This document shows, in pieces, positions 5,677-13,794 of a stretch of 25,434 nucleotides of DNA. Source of the stretch: CAZHRJ01 sp964534765 (GTDB taxonomy: Bacteria; Lindowbacteria; 2-12-FULL-62-27); NCBI GenBank assembly GCA_964534765.1, contig CAZHRJ010000031.1:1-25434 (forward strand), given 5' to 3'. The translations under genes were made by a program, and so were the position numbers. The notes beneath the pieces were generated by a model that saw only the letters and a program-made list of their open reading frames with translations, did no database searches and was not told the DNA's origin. How positions within the stretch are numbered: position 1 is the first letter of the stretch; every line of letters starts with the position of its first letter.

Positions 5677-7137
5677 TCACAGGAAGTCGAGCAAGGTCAG
5701 ACTGAAAATGCGCGCGCCGGTGGAAAGCGCCGCCTGCTGGGTGACCTGCTGCTGCTGAAATTCGATAAGCGCCTTGGAGAAATCGAGATCTTCGACTTTC
5801 TGGAGCGTCTGGGTCAGATTCTGCCCGAAGTCGGTATTCCGGCCCTCGGTCGCTTCGAGCCGGTTGAGCCTGGACCCGAGGACGGCGCGGTTGGCCAGTA
5901 GGTTGTCGAGGGCCGCGTCGAGATTGGCGAGGCTGGATCCGCCGATCCGGCTGGGCGCCATCAGGATGGCGCTTTCCGCGGAGACCGTGATGTCCCCGAC
6001 GCCGTCGCCGTTGGAATCGCGGCCATATCGTTTGACGAAATCGGGATTGGTGACGCCGACTTTGACGTCCAGGTCGTCCCGGACATTGATCAGAGCCTGG
6101 AACACGCTGACGTTGCTCTCGATCGCCGACCCGTCGATGTTGTTGGGATGGTTGGGATCTGTCGCGGTATAGGAAGACGCGTCCAGGATGTCCAGGTCGG
6201 CCAGGAGTCCCTCCACGGCGGTCGTGCTGGACGTGCGGTCGATATCGATGAGTTCCATCTGATGGGGATTGGTCGATTCAAGCTTCAGCCGAAATGACGA
6301 TCCGACGGTGACGACGCTGGCCCTGACCTCCAGGTTCGCCTGATTGACCCGATCGGCCAGATCCTGCAGGGAATCGCTTTCGGTGTCGTAGTAAATCTCC
6401 CGGCCGTCGATTCGAAAATATCCGGTTCGGACGCCGAGGACCGAGTCGAGTGTCGCGTCTTTTCCGGTTTTGGCGCCGACCGACACGCCCTTTTCAACAC
6501 CGTCATCGGTCGTGGCGGAAGTGATGGACGACAGGCCCATGGTGACGGCGTGATTGGCGCCGGCGAAGACCCGGTTACCCGGAATGCCGGCCGACAGATA
6601 CCGCCCCTCCGATATTTCGCGCCTGCGTTCCCGCTGGTCGCCCTTGTAGATGACCTTGACGATCCGGTCGCCTTTTTTCTGGACGACGAACGGGTTTTCG
6701 TTGAAGCCGGCGTCGAGTGTCTCGCTGCCTCCAAAAATGAATTTCCCCTGGAATGTGGAATTGCCGATCGATACCATTTCCTCCAGGAGCTGATCGACCT
6801 CGAACCCGATCGCCGCGCGGTCGGAGGCATTGAGTGTGACGTTGGCCGCCTGGATGGTGAGTTCGCGGACGCGCTGGAGGAGTTCGTTGGCGTTTTCGAG
6901 CGCGGCGTCGGTAGCCTCCATGATGGATCGCGCATTGACGATATTGTCGTTGTATTTATCGTTTCGAAGAATGTCGCTGCGGATCTGCATGGACTGAAGG
7001 GCCTTCACCGGCTCCTCGTGCGGAAACCGGAACTGGAGTCCGGAGGATATCTGCTGATTGAGCCGGTCGAGGTCGACCTGATTGCGCTGGATGTTGCGCA
7101 GGACATTGGAGAAGATGGAATCGGTTGCGATTCTCAT
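5677..7137 (-). CDS. flgL: Flagellar hook-associated protein 3 (hook-filament junction)
   Basis: FlgL is the second junction protein between hook and filament. The N-terminal MRIATDSIFSNVLRNIQRNQ with NQQISSGLQFRFPHEEP and the C-terminal ALIEFQQQQVTQQAALSTGARIFSLTLLDFL are the flagellin-like terminal coiled coils. At 486 aa it is larger than enterobacterial FlgL (about 317 aa); the additional residues are central. The centre includes a flagellin-hook-IN-like segment (residues about 240-300, DSLQDLADRVNQAN) and an acidic loop DSNGDGVGD at residues 374-382 (5992-6018) that looks like an EF-hand or TSP3-type calcium loop. It lies downstream of flgK in the same operon. Confidence 0.93.
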   Translation of the reverse strand: MRIATDSIFSNVLRNIQRNQVDLDRLNQQISSGLQFRFPHEEPVKALQSMQIRSDILRNDKYNDNIVNARSIMEATDAALENANELLQRVRELTIQAANVTLNASDRAAIGFEVDQLLEEMVSIGNSTFQGKFIFGGSETLDAGFNENPFVVQKKGDRIVKVIYKGDQRERRREISEGRYLSAGIPGNRVFAGANHAVTMGLSSITSATTDDGVEKGVSVGAKTGKDATLDSVLGVRTGYFRIDGREIYYDTESDSLQDLADRVNQANLEVRASVVTVGSSFRLKLESTNPHQMELIDIDRTSSTTAVEGLLADLDILDASSYTATDPNHPNNIDGSAIESNVSVFQALINVRDDLDVKVGVTNPDFVKRYGRDSNGDGVGDITVSAESAILMAPSRIGGSSLANLDAALDNLLANRAVLGSRLNRLEATEGRNTDFGQNLTQTLQKVEDLDFSKALIEFQQQQVTQQAALSTGARIFSLTLLDFL

Positions 7138-7161
7138 GTTCGGGTCACCGGGTTATTCAGT

Positions 7162-9792
7162 CTAGGAACCCATGTTCAGAATAACGTCGATCATGCGGTC
7201 GGTTGTGGTCAGGAGCCGCGCGGAGGCCTGGAACCCGCGCTGATACTTCATGAGGTTGGTCATTTCCTCGTCAAGGGACACGCCGGAGATCGATTTGTTC
7301 AGGAGGTCGATGTTGCCGATGACATCCAGCTGAGTCTGGCGGTTGGTGTCGCTGAGCCGGACTTCGATGCCGACCTGGGCGATGAGCGCGCCGAAGAACT
7401 GGTCCATGGTGGCGGAGTTGTTGTCGAGGATGCGCTGGTGTTTCAGGGCCGCCATTTTGAGCGCGCTGTCGCCGTTTCCCGGTCCGAGGGACTGGTCGCC
7501 GATGCCGTCGAGATCCTGGTCGACGCCGCCGGCGGCGGCTATTTTGCGGAGATCGTTTTTGACCTCGGTCGAAAGATCGATTTGAAACGCAAAGTTTTCC
7601 GTCGGCGGCCGCTCGATCCTGCCCGTGACATATCCTTCGCTGACCGAGTCGCCGGATGAATAGACTTTGCTTCGCGGGACCATTCTGAGGACCTGGCTGA
7701 AATCCCCGGTGTCCCGCCAGCTGGTGACGCCGGTGACGATGAGCCGGTTGTCGTCCGTGATTTGCGCGACCACCGACCCGGACCCGGCCGGAGGGAACGC
7801 GGCATTGATAAAATCGCGGATATTTTCGAGCGAATAGGTGGAACTGCCGTCATAGGGAAGGTCATTGACATTTCCGGGCGGAGAATCGACGGAGGTGCCG
7901 GATACGACATCGATTCCGTTAATAATCAAAAACCCGCGGCCAACCCGTCCGCGGTTGATATTATTCGTCAGGCTGTCCATGACATTCGCCGTGGTCGATA
8001 CGTCCGTTCCGGAATCGGCGATCGGCACTCCCATCTCGAAGGTTGTGCTGCCCTGGAGGACGCCGAGGCGTTCGAAGAGATTGGCGCTGTCGGAGAGTTG
8101 CGATATTTTGAAATCAGTCGCCGACGTGCCCCGGAGAACAATCTTTTTCTGCTCGTTGACTTCCGCCACGACTCCCATCCGGAGTTCATTGATCCGGCGG
8201 ACGATGTCGGTGAGGCTGTCGAGGTTTCCGTCGTATTTGACCTTGTATTGATTGATCGACAGTTCTCCCTTGCCGACTCGGAACACCCCGGTGGGATAGG
8301 TGGTGGTATGGATGGATGTATTTTCGAAGTTTTCCTTTTCCATGTTCATGCCGAGTTTTACCAGGAGGTTTCCGGTATCGGCGACCTGGTAGGCGCCGTT
8401 GATGATGAGTTTTTTATCAACGATCGTGGCCAGCGCGCCCGTGCGGTTCGGGTTGGGTGAGGTGGCGCCGAAGACATTCAGATTGATTTTATTGACGATG
8501 GACTCGAGGGTATCGGTATCCGCGTTGTAGCTGACCGTGACATCGGTACTGGTATCGAACACGTCCTGGGTGCCGTCGCTGTTCAAGTCGCGGGCGTTGA
8601 TGTCGTTGAAGGTCAGGGTCTGGCTGCCGCCGGTGATGGTGTTGTTGAAATTAGCGGAATTATTCAGAGCCGCGTTGACCACGGGGGCCTGGACCTGTCC
8701 GTAAAGGCCGCCGTTTAGGGCGAGGTCCTCGTATCGGACATTCGTGGTGCCGGTGATTTTGTAGACGCCGGAGGTCTGTGTGGTGAAGGGTTTGAAGAAA
8801 TTGACATTGGTGCTGCCGTCGAGGCCGAACGCGTTTTTGTGGATGTCATTTGTTTTTTCGACGAGTGTCATGGCGAAGTCAGCGAGTCCCTTGATGTGAG
8901 CCGGGAGTTGTTCATCACGGAATTTGAAGAGGGCCTTGAGTTCACCGTTGTTCGGCAGGAGCTCCGTCTGGGTATTCCTGACAAAAATTCCGGTTTTGCC
9001 GTCGGATTTGGTGCGAAGTTCGAACTGGTTGAATGAGACGCCCTGGCTGAGGGTGAGGCCGCCGACCGTAACGAGAAAGTTTTCCTTGTCGCCGTCGCTG
9101 ACGCGGACGTCGACGTAGCGGGACAATTTTTTAATGAGACCGTCACGCTGGTCGAGGAGGTCGTTCGGGTTGTGACCGCCGGCTTCCTGGAGCTGTATTT
9201 GTTTGCTCAGTTGCGAGAGTTCCTGCGCGGCGCCGTTTAGGGAGTCGACGATGACTGCGATTTCGCGGTTGACGGAGGTGTCGAGAGTATCGCCGCCGAG
9301 CCGGAGGAATTCGGCGGCCTGCTGGCCGATCATTTCGGTGACGCCGAACGCGCTTTCCCGGACCGCCGCGCGGACGGCGAGGTCTTCAGGGTCATTGGCG
9401 AGGTCTTCGAGTGTTTTCCAGAATTCGTCCGCGCGGGCGCGGAGGGAGTTTTCGGAGGGTTCGTTATAGATGAGTTCGACCTGGTGAAGGAAATCGAACG
9501 CCTTCTCGAATTGCCCGAGATCCTCCGTCTCCTCCCGGATGCGCCGTTCCAGAAAGGCGTCCCTGATGCGCTCGATCGAGCTGACATCCACTCCCGTGCC
9601 GATCTGCCGGGCGAGGGTGCCGCCCGGAAACCCAAGCGGCAAGAGGGGGCTGGACGCGGTCATTCTGACGCGTTGTCTGTGATAGTCCTCGTTGTTGACG
9701 TTGGCGATGTTCTGGCCGGTGACGTCGATTGCCCGCTGGTTGGCGAAGAGCCCGCTCTTGGCGATTTCGAGTCCGAGTATTCCGCCGGGCAT
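7162..9792 (-). CDS. flgK: Flagellar hook-associated protein 1 (hook-filament junction)
   Basis: FlgK caps the hook and forms the first junction zone. The N-terminal LEIAKSGLFANQRAIDVTGQNIANVNNEDYHRQ and C-terminal LDEEMTNLMKYQRGFQASARLLTTTDRMIDVIL are the conserved rod/hook-family helices. At 876 aa it is much longer than the ~550 aa of enterobacterial FlgK. The additional central part holds at least two flagellin-hook-IN-like segments (TDTLESIVNKIN near residue 425 and LDSLTDIVRRIN near residue 525). It also has two acidic DxxxDGxxD loops, DLNSDGTQD (residues 402-410) and DQDLDGIGD (residues 758-766), which resemble calcium-binding loops. It begins 2 bases after the flgN-like stop codon. 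Confidence 0.93.
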   Translation of the reverse strand: MPGGILGLEIAKSGLFANQRAIDVTGQNIANVNNEDYHRQRVRMTASSPLLPLGFPGGTLARQIGTGVDVSSIERIRDAFLERRIREETEDLGQFEKAFDFLHQVELIYNEPSENSLRARADEFWKTLEDLANDPEDLAVRAAVRESAFGVTEMIGQQAAEFLRLGGDTLDTSVNREIAVIVDSLNGAAQELSQLSKQIQLQEAGGHNPNDLLDQRDGLIKKLSRYVDVRVSDGDKENFLVTVGGLTLSQGVSFNQFELRTKSDGKTGIFVRNTQTELLPNNGELKALFKFRDEQLPAHIKGLADFAMTLVEKTNDIHKNAFGLDGSTNVNFFKPFTTQTSGVYKITGTTNVRYEDLALNGGLYGQVQAPVVNAALNNSANFNNTITGGSQTLTFNDINARDLNSDGTQDVFDTSTDVTVSYNADTDTLESIVNKINLNVFGATSPNPNRTGALATIVDKKLIINGAYQVADTGNLLVKLGMNMEKENFENTSIHTTTYPTGVFRVGKGELSINQYKVKYDGNLDSLTDIVRRINELRMGVVAEVNEQKKIVLRGTSATDFKISQLSDSANLFERLGVLQGSTTFEMGVPIADSGTDVSTTANVMDSLTNNINRGRVGRGFLIINGIDVVSGTSVDSPPGNVNDLPYDGSSTYSLENIRDFINAAFPPAGSGSVVAQITDDNRLIVTGVTSWRDTGDFSQVLRMVPRSKVYSSGDSVSEGYVTGRIERPPTENFAFQIDLSTEVKNDLRKIAAAGGVDQDLDGIGDQSLGPGNGDSALKMAALKHQRILDNNSATMDQFFGALIAQVGIEVRLSDTNRQTQLDVIGNIDLLNKSISGVSLDEEMTNLMKYQRGFQASARLLTTTDRMIDVILNMGS

Positions 9793-9794
9793 GG

Positions 9795-10319
9795 CTAGAC
9801 CTTCTGATCGAGCACGAGCGCCGGGGCCGCGGATCGAGTCCGCTCCGGTCGGGCGGACGGCCCGGTTGGCGGCGCGTAATTGACGTTCGGATTCATGATC
9901 GTGAGAATGCGTTCGACCGTTTCCCGGAGAACCATCATCCGGTCGGCCAGGAGAGTGTTATTGATTCTGGAGAACCGGCGAAGCTGGAGCAACTTGGTTT
10001 CATAGCGTCGAATGGTTGTCCGCAGGAGGGATTTCAGCCTGTCGGGCGCGCCGGCGAGGATTTCATCCTGGCGCTGGAGGCTCAGACCCGGCCGGGCGGC
10101 GATGCGAGTGGGATGAAACTGGGGCAGAGATTTCCTGCGGTCCTCGCGGAGCTGAGTCAGCAGGTCGATCGAGGCGTTTTCCGACTGGGAAATGGCCACC
10201 AGCCGGTCCGGCGGACCGTTCAGAATGGCGGGCCTTTTTTCATCGGCCAGCGCCAGAAGGAGGTCCACTTGATCCTCTTCCTGGATCAAGAGATCCAGGT
10301 AAGTCTCATAAGGGTCCAC
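9795..10319 (-). CDS. flgN: FlgN-like flagellar export chaperone
   Basis: The 174-aa product is mostly helical and opens MDPYETYLDLLIQEEDQVDLLLALADEKRPAIL, which matches the usual start of FlgN proteins (a helix followed by a glutamate/leucine-rich hairpin). FlgN holds FlgK and FlgL in the cytoplasm before export. The identification rests as much on position, immediately upstream of flgK-flgL, as on sequence, because this family is poorly conserved. The start is GTG with AAGGA upstream; the ribosome binding site lies in a possible CCAA/TTGG loop containing GGAAGGA. The C-terminal 35 residues are Pro/Arg-rich and probably disordered. A sigma-28-like promoter lies about 60 bp upstream. Confidence 0.75.
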   Translation of the reverse strand: MDPYETYLDLLIQEEDQVDLLLALADEKRPAILNGPPDRLVAISQSENASIDLLTQLREDRRKSLPQFHPTRIAARPGLSLQRQDEILAGAPDRLKSLLRTTIRRYETKLLQLRRFSRINNTLLADRMMVLRETVERILTIMNPNVNYAPPTGPSARPERTRSAAPALVLDQKV

Positions 10320-10376
10320 GCCAAAATCCTTCCTTGGTTTTTGGAGTCAAGCTTTTATCCACCACTACTGTTTGTC

Positions 10377-10405
10377 TTATCGGCAAAATCGGGTGGGCAA
10401 CTTAG
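10377..10405 (-). promoter_or_regulatory. Sigma-28 (FliA)-type promoter for flgN-flgK-flgL-fliW-csrA
   Basis: On the minus strand, 10384-10377 reads GCCGATAA, an exact match to the flagellar sigma-28 -10 consensus. A CTAAGTT (-35-like, TAAAGTTT consensus) lies upstream with a spacing one or two bases longer than ideal. The site is in the 130-bp non-coding gap before the flgN-like gene, where a late flagellar promoter is expected. The rest of that gap shows nothing notable. Confidence 0.6.
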
Positions 10406-10449
10406 GCTGGGGGGCAACCGCCCGGTAGACGGCACAGACCATCCGTGGG

Positions 10450-11187
10450 CTAGGCGCTGCGGGCGAGGGTGAAGAGGACGACTTTTTGGAAACCGCGGGA
10501 TTTGAGTGCGGCGGCGCAAGCGGACGCGGTGGCGCCGGTGGTCAGGATGTCATCGATGAGCAACACGGCGCGGCTGCGCTGGCCGGATGGAAGATTGGCT
10601 GCAAAGGCGCCATCGACGTTTTTCAGGCGCTCGGTTCGGGACAACTCAAACTGCGGCCGGCATTCCCGGATTCTGTAGAGGAGGTTTTCACAGGGGCGAA
10701 CATATTTTGCCGCCAGATGCCGGGCAATTTCCTCCGCGGGGTCAAATCCCCGTTCCTTCAGACGCCCGGCGGAGGTCGGAACCCAGGTATAGACGTCGAA
10801 CAGATAGGGATTGAACTCATCCGACGGGTCCATCTCCTCCACCGCGCGGTCCGTCAGGGCCTGAATCCGTTCTGGATGGCGAAGGAATTTGACCTGGTGC
10901 CAGATCTTGCGAAAGGTCCCTCCATAAACGAAGACCGAGTGAGCGCGGTCAAACCGTCGAAACCCGGACCGGCATTCCCTGCAGAACTTTCGGGAAGGAT
11001 TCAGGGAGAGAATGACTTTGGCGCAGCCGGGACATCGGGCGGAAGGCAGCACAAACAGGTCCGACTCGCAGTCTACGCAAAGAGGGACGAACCGGCCGGC
11101 CGGCAAAACTTCGCGGTCGCACATCCAGCAGGCCGGCGGATAGACCAGACCCGTCAGGCCCCGCCACACACCGGTCAGGATCGCCAC
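10450..11187 (-). CDS. ComF-family phosphoribosyltransferase-like protein
   Basis: The 245-aa product has an N-terminal zinc-ribbon region with four cysteine pairs (CWMC, CVDC, CPGC, CREC, within residues 17-80). A type I phosphoribosyltransferase domain follows, whose PRPP loop reads AVLLIDDILTTGATASACAAAL near residue 215. This is the ComF/GntX architecture. ComF acts in DNA uptake in competent bacteria, and homologues are widespread in non-competent ones, so a role in transformation cannot be inferred from sequence alone. It begins 13 bp inside the end of the FAD-protein gene, suggesting co-translation. The gene symbol is left blank because no competence context is visible. Confidence 0.85.
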   Translation of the reverse strand: MAILTGVWRGLTGLVYPPACWMCDREVLPAGRFVPLCVDCESDLFVLPSARCPGCAKVILSLNPSRKFCRECRSGFRRFDRAHSVFVYGGTFRKIWHQVKFLRHPERIQALTDRAVEEMDPSDEFNPYLFDVYTWVPTSAGRLKERGFDPAEEIARHLAAKYVRPCENLLYRIRECRPQFELSRTERLKNVDGAFAANLPSGQRSRAVLLIDDILTTGATASACAAALKSRGFQKVVLFTLARSA

Positions 11188-12443
11188 AGTTTTTCCGCCA
11201 TTTCTTTGGCCTCAACGATCACGTCCGATATCGCAACATACCGCCAGGCGCCGAATCGGCCCAGCAGCCGGACATTTTTTTTATCCAGAAACCGAACCAG
11301 CCGGTCCCTGTACCGGCGAAGGCCCAGCAGGGGCACCGGATAGGCGCAGGAAAGATCGAGCCTCTGAACGGTGTCGACCTGCCCGGACCGAATAAGGGAC
11401 ATGCGGCCGAGGTGCCGTGCGACGTCGGAAAATCGAAATCGTCCGAGGCGGCCTGGTGGCGCGGCGCATTCGATGTAAAGCGAGCTGTGTCCCGGCGGCG
11501 CGGCGCGGCTGGAGATATTGGAGTAGACGCCGAATCGATAAAACGGGATGGAGGGGCCGGGGACGTAGCACCAATGGAACGGATGGGGAAATGCGCCCCG
11601 GATACCGACATTGAACACGGTGACACCGGTGGACCGAAGAAAGGGCGACGCGGGCAGACCCGCCAGCCGGAGAAACTCCGGCAACGGGATGGTTGAGACC
11701 AGCCGTTCGTATCGCCAGGTCTCGCCGTTTTCCAGCGTGACCCGCCTGGCCCTGAGGTCGATCCGGGTGATGCGGGCTTCAAGCAGCGTCTTTGACTGGA
11801 CGGCGCGGGCCAGACGGTCACCGATGGTTCCGATCCCGCCCCTCGACGGATAGTAAAAGACGGCGTTATATCCCCAAGCGTCGGTTTCGCGTCGAAAGGC
11901 GCTTTTGAGCATCTCCCGGGCGCCGGACGCGGGAAGAAACCGGGGCACCCAATCGATGTCCATCCGATTCAGGGGAACATTCCAGAGCTTGGTGTTGTAG
12001 GGATATAGAAACTGCCGGCCGACGCCATCTCCGTAACTGGCGCGGAGCCACTCAAAAAAATTCCGTGGGGATCGCAGACGTGGCCGGCGAAAAAAGCCGA
12101 CCAGGGATTCGCGGACGGTTTCGGGATTGAGATAAAAGAGATTCTGCTGGTACGGAAAGGGAATAAATGTCCGGCCGGCCCAGCAGACCGAGCGGCGGTC
12201 AATTCGATCGAGCCTGACCCGGAGACGCTTGCGGACCAGATCCAGAACTTCGGGTTTCTGCGTATGCAACAGATGGCCCGAATGATCAAACGTGTAAGGC
12301 CCGACCCGGATGCTTCTGGCCAGGCCGCCGGTGGAACTGGATTTTTCCAGAATGCGCGAATCCACATTCCGGTCATTGAGAAAGAGCGATAGAGACAATC
12401 CCGCGGGACCTGCGCCGAGAATCAGGACGTCGGTGGCATTCAT
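11175..12443 (-). CDS. FAD-dependent amine-oxidase-like / protoporphyrinogen-oxidase-like oxidoreductase
   Basis: From ATG 12443 the protein is 422 aa. It begins with a Rossmann FAD-binding motif, DVLILGAGPAGLSLSLFL, then an acidic end to the second strand and GGLARS, as in UDP-galactopyranose mutase and protoporphyrinogen-oxidase-type flavoproteins. Later motifs are FDHSGHLLHTQKPEVLDLV, FLYPYNTKLWNVPLNRMDIDWVPRF and YPSRGGIGTIGDRLA; the C-terminal FGAWRYVAISDVI matches the usual closing FAD motif. The start is chosen because it overlaps the upstream stop as ATGA and begins right at the FAD motif; an upstream extension to 12557 looks like shadow sequence. Next to a polyprenyl-phosphate sugar transferase, a role in cell-surface glycan synthesis is plausible, but the substrate is unknown. 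Confidence 0.82.
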   Translation of the reverse strand: MNATDVLILGAGPAGLSLSLFLNDRNVDSRILEKSSSTGGLARSIRVGPYTFDHSGHLLHTQKPEVLDLVRKRLRVRLDRIDRRSVCWAGRTFIPFPYQQNLFYLNPETVRESLVGFFRRPRLRSPRNFFEWLRASYGDGVGRQFLYPYNTKLWNVPLNRMDIDWVPRFLPASGAREMLKSAFRRETDAWGYNAVFYYPSRGGIGTIGDRLARAVQSKTLLEARITRIDLRARRVTLENGETWRYERLVSTIPLPEFLRLAGLPASPFLRSTGVTVFNVGIRGAFPHPFHWCYVPGPSIPFYRFGVYSNISSRAAPPGHSSLYIECAAPPGRLGRFRFSDVARHLGRMSLIRSGQVDTVQRLDLSCAYPVPLLGLRRYRDRLVRFLDKKNVRLLGRFGAWRYVAISDVIVEAKEMAEKLWRS

Positions 12444-13447
12444 GCCGGCCGGATCCGCGCCAGGGCCCAGCCGACGCCGATCGCCGCCAGAGCGGCGCAG
12501 ACCGCCAAAAAAGTCGCGTACGGCATCGGCAGAAACACCACGCCCGGCGACAGACAAGCCGAAATGGCCGAGATCGCCAGGAGCGCGGCCAGAACCTGGC
12601 CGTCCGACCAGCCCAGATGCCGCAGCCGCACCGCGACGTGATCGGGACTGCCGCGCAAGGGGGAAAGGCCGCGCGCCAGACGCATGACGACGACAAAGAG
12701 CAGGTCATACATCGGCACCAGGAACAGAAGAAACGGGACAAAGAGACCCACCGGATGGTCCGGCGTGTAGGATTCCCCGATGGCCAGGCCGGCCAGAAAG
12801 AATCCGATGGGAAGACTTCCGGCGTCGCCGAGGAACATGCGGGCCGGTGGGCGATTGACGATAAAGAAGGCAAGCCCGGCGCCGAAGAGCGCGGCGGCGG
12901 AAACGGTCACGAAGGTTTTGTCGTAGAGGGTGGTAAAGAGAGAAACGAGTATCAGTCCGACCGAGATCATGACCGCGGTACCGCTGCAGAGACCGTCGTG
13001 GACATCGATGATATTGAACGCGTTGGTGATCGCGACCATCCAGAGACACGTCAGAGCCAGGTTGACGGACAACGGCAGAAACACGATGCTCACCCGCAAG
13101 CCGCCCCAGACCGCGATGGCGGCCGACAGGGCCTGGCAGGCCAGTTTCAGGTAGGGCGATACCGGCCGAAGGTCATCGACCAGACCAACGAGGAGCATGA
13201 GAGAAGTCCCGAGGATCAATCCCCGGAGTTCCGGTGGAATCTGACCCGGATACAGCGCCATGGCGGCCGCAACGCCGCAAAAGACCATGCATCCGCCCAG
13301 ATAGGGCACCGGGTGGTCGTGTTTTTTCAATGGGCCGGCCGGCCGATCCAGAATGTTCCATCGATTCGCGAGGGATCGAAAGAGAGGGAATACCAGAGAG
13401 GCGACGGCGAAGGAAACCGCCATCGGCAGGAGAACCGAGCGGGTCAT
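12440..13447 (-). CDS. WecA/TagO/MraY-family polyprenyl-phosphate sugar-1-phosphate transferase
   Basis: This 335-aa protein has about ten hydrophobic membrane segments. Family motifs are KKHDHPVPYLGG near residues 41-52, NAFNIIDVHDGL near residue 155 (usually DGxDGL, with His replacing the usual Asp/Leu context here) and ARMFLGDAGSLPIGF near residue 215. These line the cytosolic active site that moves a sugar-1-phosphate from a UDP-sugar to undecaprenyl phosphate. No peptidoglycan genes flank it, so a WecA/TagO-like role (O-antigen, teichoic acid or other envelope glycan initiation) is more likely than MraY. It is the first gene of an overlapping trio with the FAD protein and the ComF-like gene. 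Confidence 0.85.
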   Translation of the reverse strand: MTRSVLLPMAVSFAVASLVFPLFRSLANRWNILDRPAGPLKKHDHPVPYLGGCMVFCGVAAAMALYPGQIPPELRGLILGTSLMLLVGLVDDLRPVSPYLKLACQALSAAIAVWGGLRVSIVFLPLSVNLALTCLWMVAITNAFNIIDVHDGLCSGTAVMISVGLILVSLFTTLYDKTFVTVSAAALFGAGLAFFIVNRPPARMFLGDAGSLPIGFFLAGLAIGESYTPDHPVGLFVPFLLFLVPMYDLLFVVVMRLARGLSPLRGSPDHVAVRLRHLGWSDGQVLAALLAISAISACLSPGVVFLPMPYATFLAVCAALAAIGVGWALARIRPA

Positions 13448-13489
13448 TCAATCCCGCTCGCTACTCAGTCCTGTATAATGAATGGGAGA

Positions 13490-13517
13490 TGTCAGCTATC
13501 AGCGGTCAGCTGTCAGC
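13490..13517 (+). repeat. Four tandem heptamers (NRTCAGC)
   Basis: The plus strand reads TGTCAGC, TATCAGC, GGTCAGC, TGTCAGC without spacers (minus strand GCTGAYM repeated). It lies between the pilin stop codon and the start of the WecA-family gene. It resembles the short heptanucleotide tandem arrays found between genes in several bacterial groups. No function can be assigned. Confidence 0.75.
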
Positions 13518-13522
13518 CGATA

Positions 13523-13714
13523 TCAGGGCCGGGTATCGGATGGCGGCGCCGGCGCGGCGGCCGGAGCAGGTGCGGGAGGCGCGACGCTATCCGGAGTCCA
13601 TATTTCCCTGAGCTGCGGACCCAGCGCCACAATCACAGCGATGACGATGATAAGGATCAATCCGATGATCAACCCGTACTCGACTACTCCCTGACCCCGA
13701 TTCGAATTTTCCAG
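13523..13714 (-). CDS. Small Flp-type (type IVb) pilin-like protein, non-ATG start
   Basis: A 63-codon minus-strand frame reads LENSNRGQGVVEYGLIIGL, then a strongly hydrophobic run ILIIVIAVIVALG, PQLREIW and a Pro/Ala-rich tail. The RG/QGVVEYG sequence is the Flp prepilin signature: cleavage after Gly, Glu at +5 and Tyr at +6. The following hydrophobic helix is the pilin spine. No ATG, GTG or TTG is in frame after the upstream TAG, so the start is probably CTG 13714, five bases after AGGAGG; this is why simple gene finders would miss it. No tad/cpa assembly or prepilin peptidase genes are in the window. A promoter-like TTGACG-N17-TTAGGT lies just upstream. Confidence 0.72.
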   Translation of the reverse strand: MENSNRGQGVVEYGLIIGLILIIVIAVIVALGPQLREIWTPDSVAPPAPAPAAAPAPPSDTRP

Positions 13715-13765
13715 CCTGTCCTCCTCGCGCCTGTGCGCGCCTGTGCATGCCTAGAATGCCGTTGA

Positions 13766-13794
13766 ACCTAACAAACCCCGGATGCCTTCGTCAA
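13766..13794 (-). promoter_or_regulatory. Possible promoter of the pilin-like gene
   Basis: On the minus strand, TTGACG (13794-13789) and TTAGGT (13771-13766) are separated by 17 bp. The -35 box overlaps the stop codon of cobA-hemD. The -35 match is good and the -10 match is weak. No terminator is visible after cobA-hemD, so read-through from the tetrapyrrole operon is the alternative. Confidence 0.35.

Noticed and set aside
12444..12557. N-terminal extension of the FAD protein to 12557.
   Set aside because: The extension is shadow of the WecA-family C-terminus; ATG 12443 gives an ATGA overlap and starts at the FAD motif.
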